Positions 49,020-61,643 of a stretch of 64,000 nucleotides of DNA are shown in pieces. The stretch comes from Episyrphus balteatus (lineage: Eukaryota > Arthropoda > Insecta > Diptera > Syrphidae), in the NCBI RefSeq assembly GCF_945859705.1, contig NC_079136.1:49552094-49616093 (forward strand). Direction: 5' to 3'. A program made the position numbers and the translations under genes. Every line of letters starts with the position of its first letter. The stretch's first letter is position 1. The notes under the pieces are model-generated. The model searched no databases. It saw nothing but the letters and a program-made list of their open reading frames with translations, and was not told the DNA's origin.

Positions 49020-51714
49020 GTACAGGTAAAAAAATACATAAAATCAAGAAATAAAAAAAAAATGTTACACTCATGAAACTTGGCAAAAAGTTTGCTTTTG
49101 GGATTAGAACCAAGTACAAAAAAGTCTAGGTATAAAAAAAAGTTGGGTGGAAGGGTGTTTTTTCGCAGACAAGAGGGAGGGGGTGAAGGTCAAAAATATA
49201 CTGAAAAAAAATTGTTTGTCGCATATCATCATATCGTCGGTATCCTGCAAAAACGTCTCAAGTCCACTTTTTTGTGAAATAGAGTTAATAAATGCAATAA
49301 TGTCCCAAAAGTCATAATTTACTAAAATTCACAGTCTGGACAAAAATAGTACAAAATGAGTTTTAAATTTTTTTTTCCCCTATTTTTAACTTTGAAATCG
49401 ATTATTTGAAAAACTATTGGTAATATTATATTGATTTAAAAATTAGAATCAAATGCACAATTTTGCCCTTTGGAAATGGTATCATTTATTACTGTAAGTG
49501 TTGCCGTTGTTTTTTAATAATTTTTTCTTATTTTGATAATTTTTTTTTAGAAAAATGCCCCTCCCACCTAAATGGGGAGAGATAGACCCCCCTTTCAAAG
49601 AAAAAAATGTTTGTATTGAGCTCCTCTACAAAAACCCTTCATCAAAACTTGGCGCCCAACTTATCCTACTACGTGCCGAAACAACATTTTTGTTCTATAC
49701 CTAAAAGTTCGAATTTCTGTATCTGGGTTGAAATCGAAAAATTTTTTTTCTAAGCCAATTTTGAAGTGATTTTCATAAAAAATACCTCGATTAATTGGGA
49801 AATAGATATAGTTTTAGAATTTATTTTTTAAATAGCATTTTGTTTTGAAAACATATACTTTAAATTGATGCCGAAGTTGGGCAAATGACAAAAAAAATTG
49901 AATTTTTGAACTTTGACATCTTATAAATTCTAAGTGGTTTAACCGATTTACATGTTTTATACATTGTTAAAAAGGTATATTTATCTTCTATCAGAAACTG
50001 TAAAAAATCGAAAATGGGTAAAAAATTGTCGAAGCTAGAATTTTTTCAATGGGTGAAGGACCAAAAAACCGTTTTTTGCCCGTAACTCCAGATTTTGATG
50101 GTGTTAGGGGATTTTCAAATACCGTTTCGTATTCAGTGCGACTAGCTCTACAAAACCTGATAGGTCTCCGCCCTCGTATATTTTGAGTGTTACACCGTGT
50201 AATGCAAAAATGTCCCAAAAGTCATAATCCATGTCGTGAAAAAAAATCCCATCTCTATTTAAAGTATTTATGTAGTTATTGTATCAAAACCATCCATTCT
50301 ATGTCCAAAACATCCAAATGCGTAGAGCAAGAAAGACCCAAGTGGACTTGGGTCCTTTTTGCACAACTCTTTTATTTCCTTTTTTTCATTTTCTCTGCAA
50401 AAAAAGCCCAAGTACTGAAATTCAAATAAAAAAATATTTCATGGCCTACTTGAAACTTGGTACAAAAACTTAAAAACAAGCAAAATCACCAGAAATTAGG
50501 CCCCAGAGCCCGATATAAATGAAAATTCGGAATCAGACCAAGATTAATACATAAAAAAAAAAAAACGAAAAAATTTTCATAAAAAACCCATGTCCCTTTA
50601 AACCTTTTTTTTTAATGCAAAAAAGACCTATGTCCAAGATTCATTTAATTTTTGTATAAAAAAAAGTTGAATAAATTGAATTGAGTTAAATTTTTTGGTT
50701 TCATCTTAATTATAAATACTTTTACTATCAGATTTTAATTACAATTTTGAAATCGAAACTGCTTAGTGATTTTTCCAGCCGCCATAAACTTTAAATCTTC
50801 AATAACTCAGAAACACAAAAATGTGACTTGAGATGTTTTTGCAGGATACCGACGATATGACACATGTATTTTTTGATGCTGAATCTAATGGCATAAAAAT
50901 AAAGTCAATACGATTGCTCTAAGAAAAGTTACTGCCGATTAAAAACAAGGGTGCTTGTTTTGTGACTTCAACAAGTAAAATATAACCAAAACCCATGTGA
51001 AAAATATGCTACACTGATAAAATTCGGGATGAAGGTTTTAGATAAAGCAAGGACAAAGAATTCATAAAGTTCTTAAAATTATTTTTGTTGAAAAGGTGTT
51101 TTTTTGGTGGGTTAAGTTGTGTGTGAAAAAGGTATCATAACAGGTGACTTACATTTTATTAATTTTTAAAACTTGTTGAAACAATTTTGGTTGGTATAAG
51201 AATTAAAAATCTTTAAAGTGTACAAAATTATCTTGAGTGAAAGGGTGTTTTTTTTTTTTTTAAGAAATGACGAAATTCGGAATTAGTACGACAAAAACTA
51301 GGAAAAAATTGTTACACAAATGAAAATTGGTAAAAATGTTTCGTTTATAACAGAAACCAAGAATCCAAACAGTCTATACAAATATTTTAGGTCAAAGGGT
51401 GTTTTTGTTTTGTAAATAGGGAAAATCCACGATAAGTCCCACAAAATCATTGGTTTAAAAGGTACAATCACGAAATTCATTTAATATGTTCTCTTTCCCA
51501 TAGGAATTACGAATAAAACAAATCTATAAATTTTTTTCATGTGAAAGGGTGTTTTTTTTTTGGGGGGGGAGAGAAAATATGGGTATATCTGAAAAAGTGT
51601 GTAATACTAGATTTATATTAGTGGTACCCTATTGAAATTCAGTTATGTTACTTTTAAGATAAGAACAATTTTTTTTTTATTTCTTGATTTTATGTACTAG
51701 TTTACCTGTACTAT
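49020..51714. mobile_element. ~2.7-kb non-autonomous element with TA borders, tandem repeats and a nested inverted repeat
   Basis: The ends are inverted copies of about 45 bp: GTACAGGTAAA...ACATAAAATCAAGAAATAAA from 49021 and its complement ending at 51712, each bordered by TA. Inside, a unit containing a GAAA-TTGG phrase and ending in GAAAGGGTGTTTTT occurs at about 49150, 51090, 51233, 51388 and 51538. A second inverted pair, CATATCGTCGGTATCCTGCA at about 49229 and its complement ending at about 50860, encloses 1.6 kb and separates the first tandem unit from the other four. This suggests a later element inserted within the array. No transposase was seen. Confidence 0.65.
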
Positions 51715-54700
51715 ATGGGCAAAAATTCATTTTTTTTGATATAACAACCTATAATAAATTTTATACCACCTGAAAGCTTATTGCCTCAGCTCAAAATATA
51801 TATCGATCATGTCTATTAGGCATCTACACAAAGAGAACTCGATCAATTTTTATCAAAAAAAAACCAAAAAAAAAAACATAATTTTATGTTCTCACGCTAT
51901 TGAATCAATTTTTTTTAGACAACCTATAAAAAATGTAAAAGCTTATAATTTCACCTTTCATATGACGTTTAAATCTTATTTCTGCGATGCCTAGAAAAAA
52001 AGTTAGAATTTTTTAAAGCCAACCATGTCGAAATTCACACACTGGTTGCTTTTCATGATCAACAAATCTCCACAGGTGTTTTGAGGTATTTCGCAAGTTT
52101 TTTAATTTAACATTGTGTAGCTTGTAGTGAATGTACAGTTATGTGTGATATACCAAATGAAAGGTAACATCATCAGGATGCTCAATAAATTTAAATCAAA
52201 TTTGTATTTGCTTTAGATCAAAAGATAGAAGCTGTTGAATAATAAAACTTTATTTTACCGTTATCTCAAAATTGTGACTACAAAATTGATTGAAATTTTG
52301 CACAGATATAGTCCTGTCTATTATCTATCTACAATCCATTTTATTTATTTATCTGTTTAAGAAAAATAGATAAAAATAAAAAACGGTTAAAAAAGGACAA
52401 AACAAACTTTGGACAAAAAAACTTGTTTTTCCCGTTATTCGGTCAAAAACCATTTTGAAATACCAATTTTTTGCACATGTAAGAACACAGTCATAGACTA
52501 CATGTTCTATAAGCTTGAGAATTTTTGAATGCTACAAAAAATTTTAAAAAATAAAAACTCACCCAAAAAAAATAAAGTAGGTGTTTTTCAAAAATTCATA
52601 TTTCGAAAAGCAGAGACTTAAAAAAAATCCGTATCAGACTTCTAATTTTTTTTTTAATATCTGTCGAATGACTTCTTTCAAATTGTCAAAAAAAAATATT
52701 TCCCCTACCTATAATCACTACTTTGTCAAAGGTCTACCTCATGTTTTAGTTTAAGAAAACCATTAATAGCTTGGTTTTGAAATTTTTTAGAATTTTTTCA
52801 ATACCATTGTCAGTATTGCAATACATTTATCTATTGAATTATATACAGCCAATTTTTTGAAATTTTGTTTTACCCCTATTTACCCTATTAAAAGATGGAA
52901 TTTTTTTAAAATCCTTCAAATGTTGCTGGAAAGTTGTTTGTTTGAGGTTTTGGGTGAAGATGATTTATGAATATCTATTATTTATTTATTTACTAAACAA
53001 AAACATCCTTTTATCATCTTCATAACATTCATTAATCATTAAAATGTTTATTACCTCCTTGATTCATGCAAAAAAAAAAAAGACACAGTTTTTCTTCCTT
53101 ATTTCGTAAGCGTGCTAAGTAAACATTCTTAATGTTCCACAAAATGAATCCTTAACATTTATTTTCGTGTGTTTGTCAGATCTACTTGAGGTTGTTGGCT
53201 CATAGTAATAATCATAAATCAATGAAAGCCGTTTCTTTTTCTTCTTCTTCTATTTTTATGTTGTTTTTCTTCTGTTTGTGGAGGTGTGTTTGTTTTTTTT
53301 TCCTATTTATACTTCATGCATGTTTTTTTTTTTTTTTTTGTGAAAATTTTAAGCCCATATGAGATGGAAAATGGCCCAAACCATATATAAGACTTATGTC
53401 TTCAATAACAATTAAGTCAGCCTTGATCCGCTTAAACGCAAAAATGCGTAAAAAAGAGCTCAAAAAGGACTTACAAAAAGTTAAATGTTTTTTTTTAGAA
53501 GAAAAGAAGAAAATATTCAAGTTCATATAAGAATGAAAAACTTTATATTGCAGGACTCAAAAACAGTCACAAAACAGACAGGCTCACATATACAAACATA
53601 TATTTTTTTTTAACAGCAAGCGTTACCATGCTGTTAGACAGACATTCTGATAGACAAAGCGGATTACTGGTTGAAGGATGTTTTAATGGAATGAAAGTCG
53701 GGTATACAACATACAAGCAAAATAAGAAGGATTTCATTACATTGAACTTGACAGGACAGTTATGGAGCACAAACAAAAATTATTTAGGTTCGTTTTTTTT
53801 TACTCTTTTTAAGTTGTTTTCATAAGTACTTGAGATGCGTAAGCTGGGATTTAATTGCATATAGACTTCAAAACAAATTTGCCAAAAAAAAAATGCTTAA
53901 AAGTGAAGAAAGGATTTATTTTCATTATTGAAGGTACCTATACATATTTGTGCCTTTTTTGTATGCTGGTATTTCAAGAACATTTGTAAGTTAAGAGGAT
54001 AAAATAGGTAAAAGTTGAATACAGGTTAAAAACTATCAAACAAAATATGGGTGTAAAAGAACTTTTCTAGGAAAATATTATGAAAAAGTCAATTTTCAGT
54101 GAAGTTCACAGTGCACACAACAAATCTGTTTTCAGATGCTTGTTGGCTAATTAATGACTATAAGACGTCACATAAAACCTCTTAGCTCTGAAAATACACG
54201 AAGACAAAAAATTTGATGCCCACCTTAAATGCTACCCTTTTAAAACAATACGATTTCCGCTGAAAATAAGTGGAATCCGCTTAAATTTTTATATTTTTAT
54301 GGTGAACTTCATTTCTATTAATTTTAATATGAATTTTCATCTTTACCGACAAAAAATTAAAACTTAAAAACTATCTTCAGACTTCAGCTTTAGCTGCAGT
54401 TTATCATACTTTCTCATTGTATGTTCATCGGTGATATCATAAATCCGAAACTTCTTATCGAAATTTGACAAATGTTTCAAAAAACGTCTTGTTAGTCATT
54501 TAGTTAAGAGCTATGTGATGTCGAATACGGCTATGGAATGAACATTACATACAAAATTTAAGATGATATTATTTTTTGATTCATACGTCTTAAAGCCTGT
54601 TTTCGGAGTAGTCTTGTTTTAGTTTTTGAAACATTTTCTATTTTGAAAAAAATAGAAAAATTTTGTGTCCTACCTATTTTTTGTAAGACTTTTGGCATCC

Positions 54701-55333
54701 GCTTAAAAACCTATTGAAAAATCAATCAAAATCAGATTTTTTTTGAAAAACAAAAAAAATTTTGATACACATAGAAAAAAATTTGTTTTTTTTATAGCAT
54801 TTATTTTATTTAACGACTGCAATTTAGAAATTTTTTTTCTACCCTAATTTCATAGGTCCTAAGAGACTCTCTTGTGGAACAACATATCTTAAGAGTCAGT
54901 TTGACGCATAACATTTTTTAGTACTTTGAAATGCACAGGACTTATCTCTTTATCGCAGTTTGTAATCAAACTATACATATTTTCATATATGTGTTTGTGC
55001 TATTTTTATTTTCTCAACTTCATCCTTAATTCTATAATCTTAGAACTTGCTTAACAGTGGAATGTTTATTTTGTAGGCGATGATTTGGAATGAGTTTTTT
55101 GTCCACGTTTAGTTTAATCTTATTTTTTTCGGCAGGGGCACATTAATCATTTTGTTTTTGTATACTTTTAAACCGTCAATATTACTTCAAAATTACCTTT
55201 AAAAAATAGTTAAGATCGATGAAGTCAGTTTGGATTCAAATTTGACACGTAAAGACGATATTTGATCGAATTTACTTCTTCGAAGACATTTGTTTTTACT
55301 TCTTTAGCTCCAATAAAGGTAGTTGCCTTGTTT
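51715..55333. other. AT-rich intronic DNA
   Basis: Low-complexity sequence, probably old repeats. No coding frame with family resemblance and no delimited element. Confidence 0.45.
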
Positions 55334-55532
55334 TTACCGACTTCTAAAACGGAGGAGGTATTCAATTCGCCTGTATTTTTTTTTTTTTTATGTTTGTTAC
55401 CTCATAACTTTGGACTGAGTGAACCAATTTTAATAATTCTTTTTGTATTGGAAAGCTGGTGGCTGCAATGTGGTCTCATTTTAATTTCGTTCAGTTAAAG
55501 CTATAGGAACTATTAGAAAAACCATAAACCCG
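55334..55532 (+). repeat. dispersed repeat, copy B (ACCGACTTCT...GGAGGAGGT family)
   Basis: Begins ACCGACTTCTAAAACGGAGG and carries TGTTTGTTACCTCATAACTT. It is the opposite-orientation partner of 25098-25307, with about 80% similarity along 200 bp. The 78-codon frame overlapping it (55262-55498) follows the repeat and is not a gene. The two copies face each other across 30 kb. Confidence 0.75.
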
Positions 55533-57067
55533 GTTTTGATCCATGGAAGTCGGTTTTGTTTTTTGATAAAAAAGATTATTAGTTTTCAGTTGCGTTTGAT
55601 AAAGTTAAAGTTATTCGAAAAATGCTGAAAAATGTGGTTTGTTTATTATATCGAGTGTCCGATTAACTCTAATCTTCAGAATTTATCGCTGGATTATGTA
55701 ACTGTGGTTTTTGTAGGTTCTTAGCTACTTTTGCTTATCATTACTAGAAGTCTGTCATTCGTCAACCTTTTTCAACTCAAGAAAGTTTGTAGTTAGTTAA
55801 AAAATTTAAGATTGAAAAATGTATTCAAAATTGTATAAATTTAAGTAAACATGATAAGAACAGTTAGTTTAAAAAGCCTAATAAAATCTGTTAAAACTTG
55901 TGTTGATTTATTGTTTTAGGTGGTAGCCATTTGAAATAAAGTGGTTTGCCAAGAAGAAAACATCAAAATGTCAGAGCTATCTTTTTTTTTTTGATATCAT
56001 GCTTAATTCTTTAAAATTCATAATTTATACAACCAACTTTGGAAGATTATTTACATTTTCCACCCACTACCGCACAAACAATCAAGAAGAAGAAAAAAAA
56101 ACCTTCTAAAAGAGATGCCATATAAAAAACTTAAGTAAAACACGATAGCAATAAATCTTCTTTAAATTTATAACTTCATCACCAAACAACAACAAAAAAT
56201 TCGGACTAAATAATAAAACAAAGAGATCCAAGAAATGTACATCATTCTCCCCGCAAAAAAGGAAGGAATTCCATTCTCAAAATAATACCTAAATACACCA
56301 TCAACCTTGACATAAACTTTCAAAAATAAACATAGTCATTATTTATCATCAAGAGTTGCTCTCCAAAACAGAAATACATACACACACAAACTTATTATAA
56401 AGTCTCTTTCCATGAACAATTCAACATTTAACCACTTGGGGGCGGGAGTCTATCTTTGGGATATTGTTTATATTTATGTTGGTATAATTTTGGCGGCAGT
56501 GATGACGGTTCGCGCAAGCTGAGCTAAAATGTTAATAATAAAACATAAAAAAAAACCATTTGATTCATTCTTATATATACTCTCCCACATAAAACAGATG
56601 CTGGATGCTGCAGACACTGCTCCTGCTGCTGCTGCTGCTATTGCCCTACCTACCCCAACTACTCAAATTCAATATCCCTTAGATATTAGGCCTAAAAACA
56701 ACACCAAGATGCTATGAGATGGTTTTTTTTTTTGTGATATTCTTCCTTGAGAATGTTGTATTTTTTTTATTTTTCATCTTCCCTCTGATGGTTTAGAAAT
56801 TAAAATAAACAAAAACAAACAAAAAATACAACATTCCGTTTACTCGCCACTTCACTTATGCATATGACGAGTAGTACGCCTTGAGCTGATATGTTTTTTG
56901 ATGGAGGATGTTGTCCTTAACGTCACCCCTCGAATATGTATCACTTCAAATGAAATTTGATTATCATTATTAATATAAAATACTCTTCACATTATTCACA
57001 TCACCTACAAACACAAACAATCAGTAGATTTTTTTTTTTTTTTTTGGGACTTTTGAATTCCTTTAAG
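55533..57067. other. AT-rich DNA with a GCT microsatellite
   Basis: A short (GCT)5 tract at about 56623-56638 lies in a 62-codon frame (56529-56717). The DAADTAPAAAAAIALPTPTT part looks coding-like but sits alone, without splice support. No other feature. Confidence 0.35.
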
Positions 57068-57519
57068 ATGAACAAAAGAAACGTTAAAAGAAAAAGAAAG
57101 GCTTTAAAGAAAAAGACTCCACTTAAAAGATGCAAAAAGTCAAGAATGTAAAGGATAATGCTATATCGTATCTATTCAAAAATTGAATTTTTAAAGAAGC
57201 CTTTAGAAGCTTTAGAAAAATTGTTTTTGACATTTTTAGAAATCCTCAGATTTATTGAACATCCAAATTTTCTTGACTTTAAATGCTTGTAAAAGGAAAA
57301 TATGCTGGCATTTACGAGTATGTTATTAATTTTCAAGTCGTATCTATTGGAGGAAAAAGGACTGCCAACAAGAAAGTTGAAGAGTTTCTCAGTATTGATA
57401 GAAGCTTGTTTTCAGAAATATTTGAATTTGACAAAAAAAAAACTGGGAAGATACGTAGAATTCTCTCTTTAAAAAAAAAATCAACTAAAGCTATACAGCC
57501 TACAAGGATTTACTTCTAG
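57068..57519 (+). pseudogene. two short orphan frames of unknown origin
   Basis: 57068-57151 encodes a 27-residue, extremely basic peptide (MNKRNVKRKRKALKKK...) and 57283-57519 a 78-residue basic protein starting MLVKGKYAGIYEYVINFQ. Both have more balanced composition than chance frames nearby. They lie about 80 bp from, and convergent with, the end of the broken minus-strand frame at 57600. Compact convergent small frames including a tiny basic protein are the kind of layout found in virus-like elements such as Mavericks/Polintons, but no diagnostic gene is present. Function and origin are unknown. Confidence 0.25.
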
Positions 57520-57599
57520 TTTAATTTTAACTTTTCAAGTTAGTCGAAAAAGCCTGTTGGCTCATGGGTATGCGCCTTAGTTTTTGGTAGCAGCCAGTT

Positions 57600-59290
57600 T
57601 CAACCAGCTGATTTTGAACATTTCAAACTTTTGGCTGGAATGACTGATACCAGTGTAATGTGATCTGTATACTTTACGGGAGGAGCCAGAGCCGGTTTTA
57701 GGGGGGGGGGGCAGCCTGGGCCGTCGCCCAGGGGCGCAAGAATTGAGGGGCGCCGCAGGCGCCCCGAACTTTTACAAAAGTTATATAAATAACGAAGTCT
57801 TTCCAATCGATGTTTTATTTTTTTTTTACATTCACAAAGGCGCCCCAATTTTTTTCTATTTTACATTTTCAACGGCGCTCGTATTGTTTGTCCTAAACTT
57901 TTTGAAGAATGAAGGCGCCTCCCAATTTTGGGTTAATTTATTTGGCTTCCGGAAGGACAATGGTGTCCAAAATCTTCGTTCATCTTTGAAGAACAAGGCG
58001 CCCCAATTTCTTTTGAAAGACTAAAGCAATCCTAATATTCCTCCTACCAATTTAATTTTTGCAAAGGTGCCCCTATAATAATGAATAAGGAAAGAGAAGG
58101 GAGACGGACAGAATCCCGAAATTAAAAATCCAGAAAGCCCAAAATCCAGAAAACCCTAAATTCCGAAAACCCAAAAACACAAAACCCCGAAAACCCACAA
58201 TCCCAAAATCCCGATTTCCCGAAAACCCAAAATCCAGAAATGCCAAAAATTGACAGCTTCTCCATTTCTCATAAAAACTACGTTTCTGTGCGTTGTTCCC
58301 CCCTCCAGGGCACTCTAAGTCATTTCAATTAACTGTGAAAAAAATCAGAGTTTCTCGGGTTTTCATTTTACATCGAACACCTCAGAGCTTTAGTTTCATC
58401 AGCGAACATCGAACACAGAGGAAATAACTCTGGTTGAAAAAGGAGCTACAAAAAACGCTTGACAACGAATTCGGAGCGACCCAGAGTGCCCTAGAGCTCA
58501 CAACGAACAAACCTTATACTTATAAAGGTATGTTGTTTTCGATTGGCCGTCCGGAAGCGCCTGGAATCATTAAAAAGCGTGCTGCAAGTTTTTTATTCTC
58601 CTAGTGAAAAAACAAAAACAAAATAATTGATTTTTCACCAATACAGATATTAAATTTTAGAATTGGGTGGAAGCGATTCAAAGTTTTTTATTGGATTTCA
58701 GAATGAGTGAATCATTGAGTGATTCCAATTTAAAACGACATTAATGTACCTTGTTGAAAAAGTTTTTGAAAAAATATTGTTCAAATAAAACCAACTGTAC
58801 TTTGTACTGTAACTTTAAATGTGTTTAAACAAAAAAGTCAGAGATACAGGTAGTCTTGTCAATTGAGCCTAAATGACATGAATAATTAATTTTTTTTTTA
58901 AGTTAACCTTTTTAAGTTAATACACTGCACATTTTTAATAAATGCATTAACAAGTATATGAGAGGTAAGACATAATCTGCTATTGCTTTTTTTCGTGATT
59001 TTAAAAAATTGTTTTTAGATGAATTTTTTTTAGAGGCGCCACTTGCAATCTTGCCCAGGGGCGCCGGTAGTGCTTAAACCGGCACTGGGAGGAGCCAAAT
59101 TGTTGAACTGATGACTCACATCAGATAATATCACAGCACAAATATCATTATAAGACAACTCATCATAAGAAAATTCATCACGAGGTTGTATTGGAACAAA
59201 TTTTAAGTTCACTTTAAAAAATGTTCCACATACGCCACAGTGTCCGTAAAAAATTAAATTGTAAATACTGATAAATTTTTTATCAGTTCA
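57600..59290 (-). pseudogene. old reading frame of unknown origin, split by a hAT-type insertion
   Basis: On the minus strand, an open frame runs from about 59290 down to 59088, is interrupted by the 1.4-kb element at 57687-59087, and continues in the same frame from 57686 to a TGA at 57600-57602. If the insertion and one target-site copy are disregarded, the frame is continuous for about 95 codons with ordinary, non-repetitive residue content. No ATG was identified upstream; a TGA closes the frame near 59295. I recognise no family. It may be the 3' end of a gene carried by an older mobile or virus-like element. Confidence 0.45.
57687..59087. mobile_element. non-autonomous hAT-type transposon with perfect 8-bp target duplication
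   Basis: The ends are CAGAGCCGGTTTTAG at 57687 and the complement of CAGTGCCGGTTTAAG ending at 59087, fitting the CAG-NGCCGG pattern of hAT termini. The octamer GGAGGAGC flanks both sides (57679-57686 and 59088-59095) without mismatch. Subterminal DNA is rich in GCCCAGGGGCGC and GGCGCCCCAATTTT words. The interior has a degenerate ~10-bp CCCGAAAAC repeat at 58110-58250 and no transposase. A run of 12 G follows the left end. It interrupts an older minus-strand reading frame. Confidence 0.9.
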
Positions 59291-59295
59291 TAAAT

Positions 59296-59596
59296 GAAAG
59301 ATGTTTTCATGTTACAGTAAACAGTGAATTAATGAACAAGGTAACAAGGGATATAATTAACTAAATTTTCTTACAACCGAAAATCGCAGTATTGTGAATT
59401 TCCATACGATTTTAAAACGATTTTTTTTTTAAATCGAAAACGTTCAGAAAAAACGTCTCGCTCTCGTCTCGTCGTCTCGCAATATTGTGAATCAGGCATT
59501 AATGATGCAGTTTTAAAAATTTGAGGGTGCTCTTTTCGAATTTGAAAACTGTTTTTGTCAAAAAACATTTCATTCCGCAGATAATTTAATTTAATG
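59296..59596. other. possible remnant of another repeat
   Basis: GCAGTATTGTGAATTTCCAT at 59387 and CGCAATATTGTGAATCAGGC at 59478 are related words flanking a palindromic ACGATT...AAATCG and a run of CTCGTCT units (59455-59480). The arrangement suggests a decayed element. No complete ends were found. Confidence 0.3.
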
Positions 59597-59685
59597 GGAC
59601 ATAGAACAATAAAAACAGGGAAGAAGCCTTTTGAAAATGAGCCCGATTATTCTTGATTAGTCCCATCATATTTTGTTCTATGTCC
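59597..59685. repeat. 89-bp element with 13-bp terminal inverted repeats
   Basis: GGACATAGAACAA at 59597-59609 is matched by its exact complement at 59673-59685, with an additional internal TGGGAC/GTCCCA pair. It is probably a tiny MITE or stable hairpin. No coding content. Confidence 0.65.
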
Positions 59686-61264
59686 AATTTTTGGTTTTTA
59701 GTTTTAAAAAAATATTTAAAAATAGTATGCACCTACTAACGAGGTAAACTTGTATATTTTATTCAAGAGAAAAGAACAAACTTTATAAAAAAACAAACCA
59801 ATTTGAAACTTAAAAATCATCCACTGTAAAATTTGCTTTTTGTTACTTAGAATAATTTTGCTTTACGGCGACGATATGTTAAAATACACAATGTCCTTCA
59901 TATAACTTATTAGCTAGTTAAATTCTTTTTTGTTAATCTTATAAAAAATAGAAATTTAAGATTTTTACCAAGGGTATTGAGTGGCGATAGTACCATTCTT
60001 TGAAAGCTACCATAATTTTTGAAAATATTACAAATTTCCGTTGAAAAATTTCGAAAAATTGAAATACGATTACCACAAATACAAAAAAAAAAAATTTTTA
60101 ATTTTTACAAGTACTTGACTTGAATCTTATTGTAAGTAACTCAACTCCTATGATATCACAAAAACAACTTTTACAAGTTCTAATTTTTGTTCGTTTTTTT
60201 TTGTAAGAAAAAGAGATGAACAGACCATGATTGCAACTTTTCTTCATGTACCATGAATTTTTTTAAAACAGTTCTTAAATATTTGCCTTTTTTGTCTATT
60301 GTAATTCTAAAGCTCAGTATTTAATTTGCATATATTCAATATTTGTTAGAATCGTTTATTAAAAAAAAAAATATAACGCATACGCCATAGAAACCGTTCA
60401 ACTTTAAACTCATAAAAAATAAAAAATTATATTTTTTTTTTGTTTTTTTTTTTTTTTACTGGCCCTCCATTTATCGAAGCAGAACTTAAGCACATAGAAG
60501 ATGAAGATTTTAAAGAGAACTTCCAAAATAATGTGTGTATCTTCAACATCATCGTTTTTTTCATAATATTGCGCTTTTTCGTGATTTCTGCCCTGTATTG
60601 ACACTCTATTCATTCAGCTTATTCTAGGGTTGTCAATTTTATGTCTGTCCCAACATGGATCTTAAACTTAGAATAACTGGATTAAAACTTTTAAATTGAA
60701 GACTTCAAATTGGTACAATGTTGACATAAAAAAGTATATTTTTCGAAAATACCCTGTCCCACATGGATATCAGTAAAGCAAGATTTATATTAGACACTTA
60801 ACTTTGAAGACTGATACTTAATCTTAAATCAATGAAATTAACGACTACTACAAAAACAACAAACTCAATTTTTTATCCAACAAAACAAAAAAAAAAAAGA
60901 AACGAAACGAATCAAATACAATTTGATTCTCTCTTCGTTCCGCTTTTATAATTTAATAAACGACTTTTCAATCCCCTCACTTTAAAATCAAACGAACAAA
61001 AAAAAAAAAAAAAATGAAACGAAAACTCTCTTAACTTAATCATCCCAATAAACCCCAACAAAGTCAAAGCATATAAAAAAAAAAAAACACAATCCCCTCG
61101 GTAACCAACATCAACTGACGAACTATCAAATCCCTTCCAAAGGACAACTACATGAGAAAGAGAAAAAAAGAGAGATGCAAACAAAAAAAGAAAAACTTTA
61201 CTTTTACCCTATAAGAAACTATAAACTCATCCTTTTTCCCATTCAATTTAAGTTTATCCTTTAG
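59686..61264. other. AT-rich intronic DNA
   Basis: No recognised feature; dominated by A/T runs. It ends in the pyrimidine-rich acceptor of the candidate exon at 61265. Confidence 0.45.
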
Positions 61265-61330
61265 TCAAGCAAGAAATCAGCAACGATTCCGATGACGACG
61301 ATGAAGACGAAGAAGACTATACGATGAACT
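61265..61330 (+). CDS. candidate orphan terminal exon with acidic tail
   Basis: A branch- and pyrimidine-rich stretch (CATCCTTTTTCCCATTCAAT...TATCCTTTAG) ends in AG at 61263-61264. The following sequence, read with one base supplied from an upstream exon, gives KQEISNDSDDDDEDEEDYTM plus N and then TAA at 61328-61330. The DNA is GC-richer than its surroundings and shows codon-like GAY/GAR alternation typical of genuine acidic tails. A leader-like 3' segment with CAACAGCAG follows. The phase does not fit a splice from the complexin exon at 42360 (phase 0 gives a different 20-residue reading). It may belong to an unidentified gene, to a transcript using another upstream exon, or be a stray duplicate. 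No partner exon was found. Confidence 0.35.
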
Positions 61331-61643
61331 AACGCAACAGCAGTTACCCACAGTCAATCGATTTTACCATGAAAAATATCCTTTTTGAACAATTTCTCAA
61401 AAAAAAAAAAAAAACAGAGTTCAATGAAATCGCTCTTCAAAGTTTTTTTCTTCTCGAACTTTTTGAAGTTATACTTCTTATGGGAGGGTGGATATGAAAA
61501 TTTACTTTTTGACAAGAATGTCAAAGGGATTATGACGCGATCACCCTGGGTAGCAGGGCTGTCGTTTCACTTTTAGAGTAGGCAGTACTTTAGTATTTTG
61601 AAAATGCAGTACGCCGTAGTACGGCAACATAAAACACACAACA

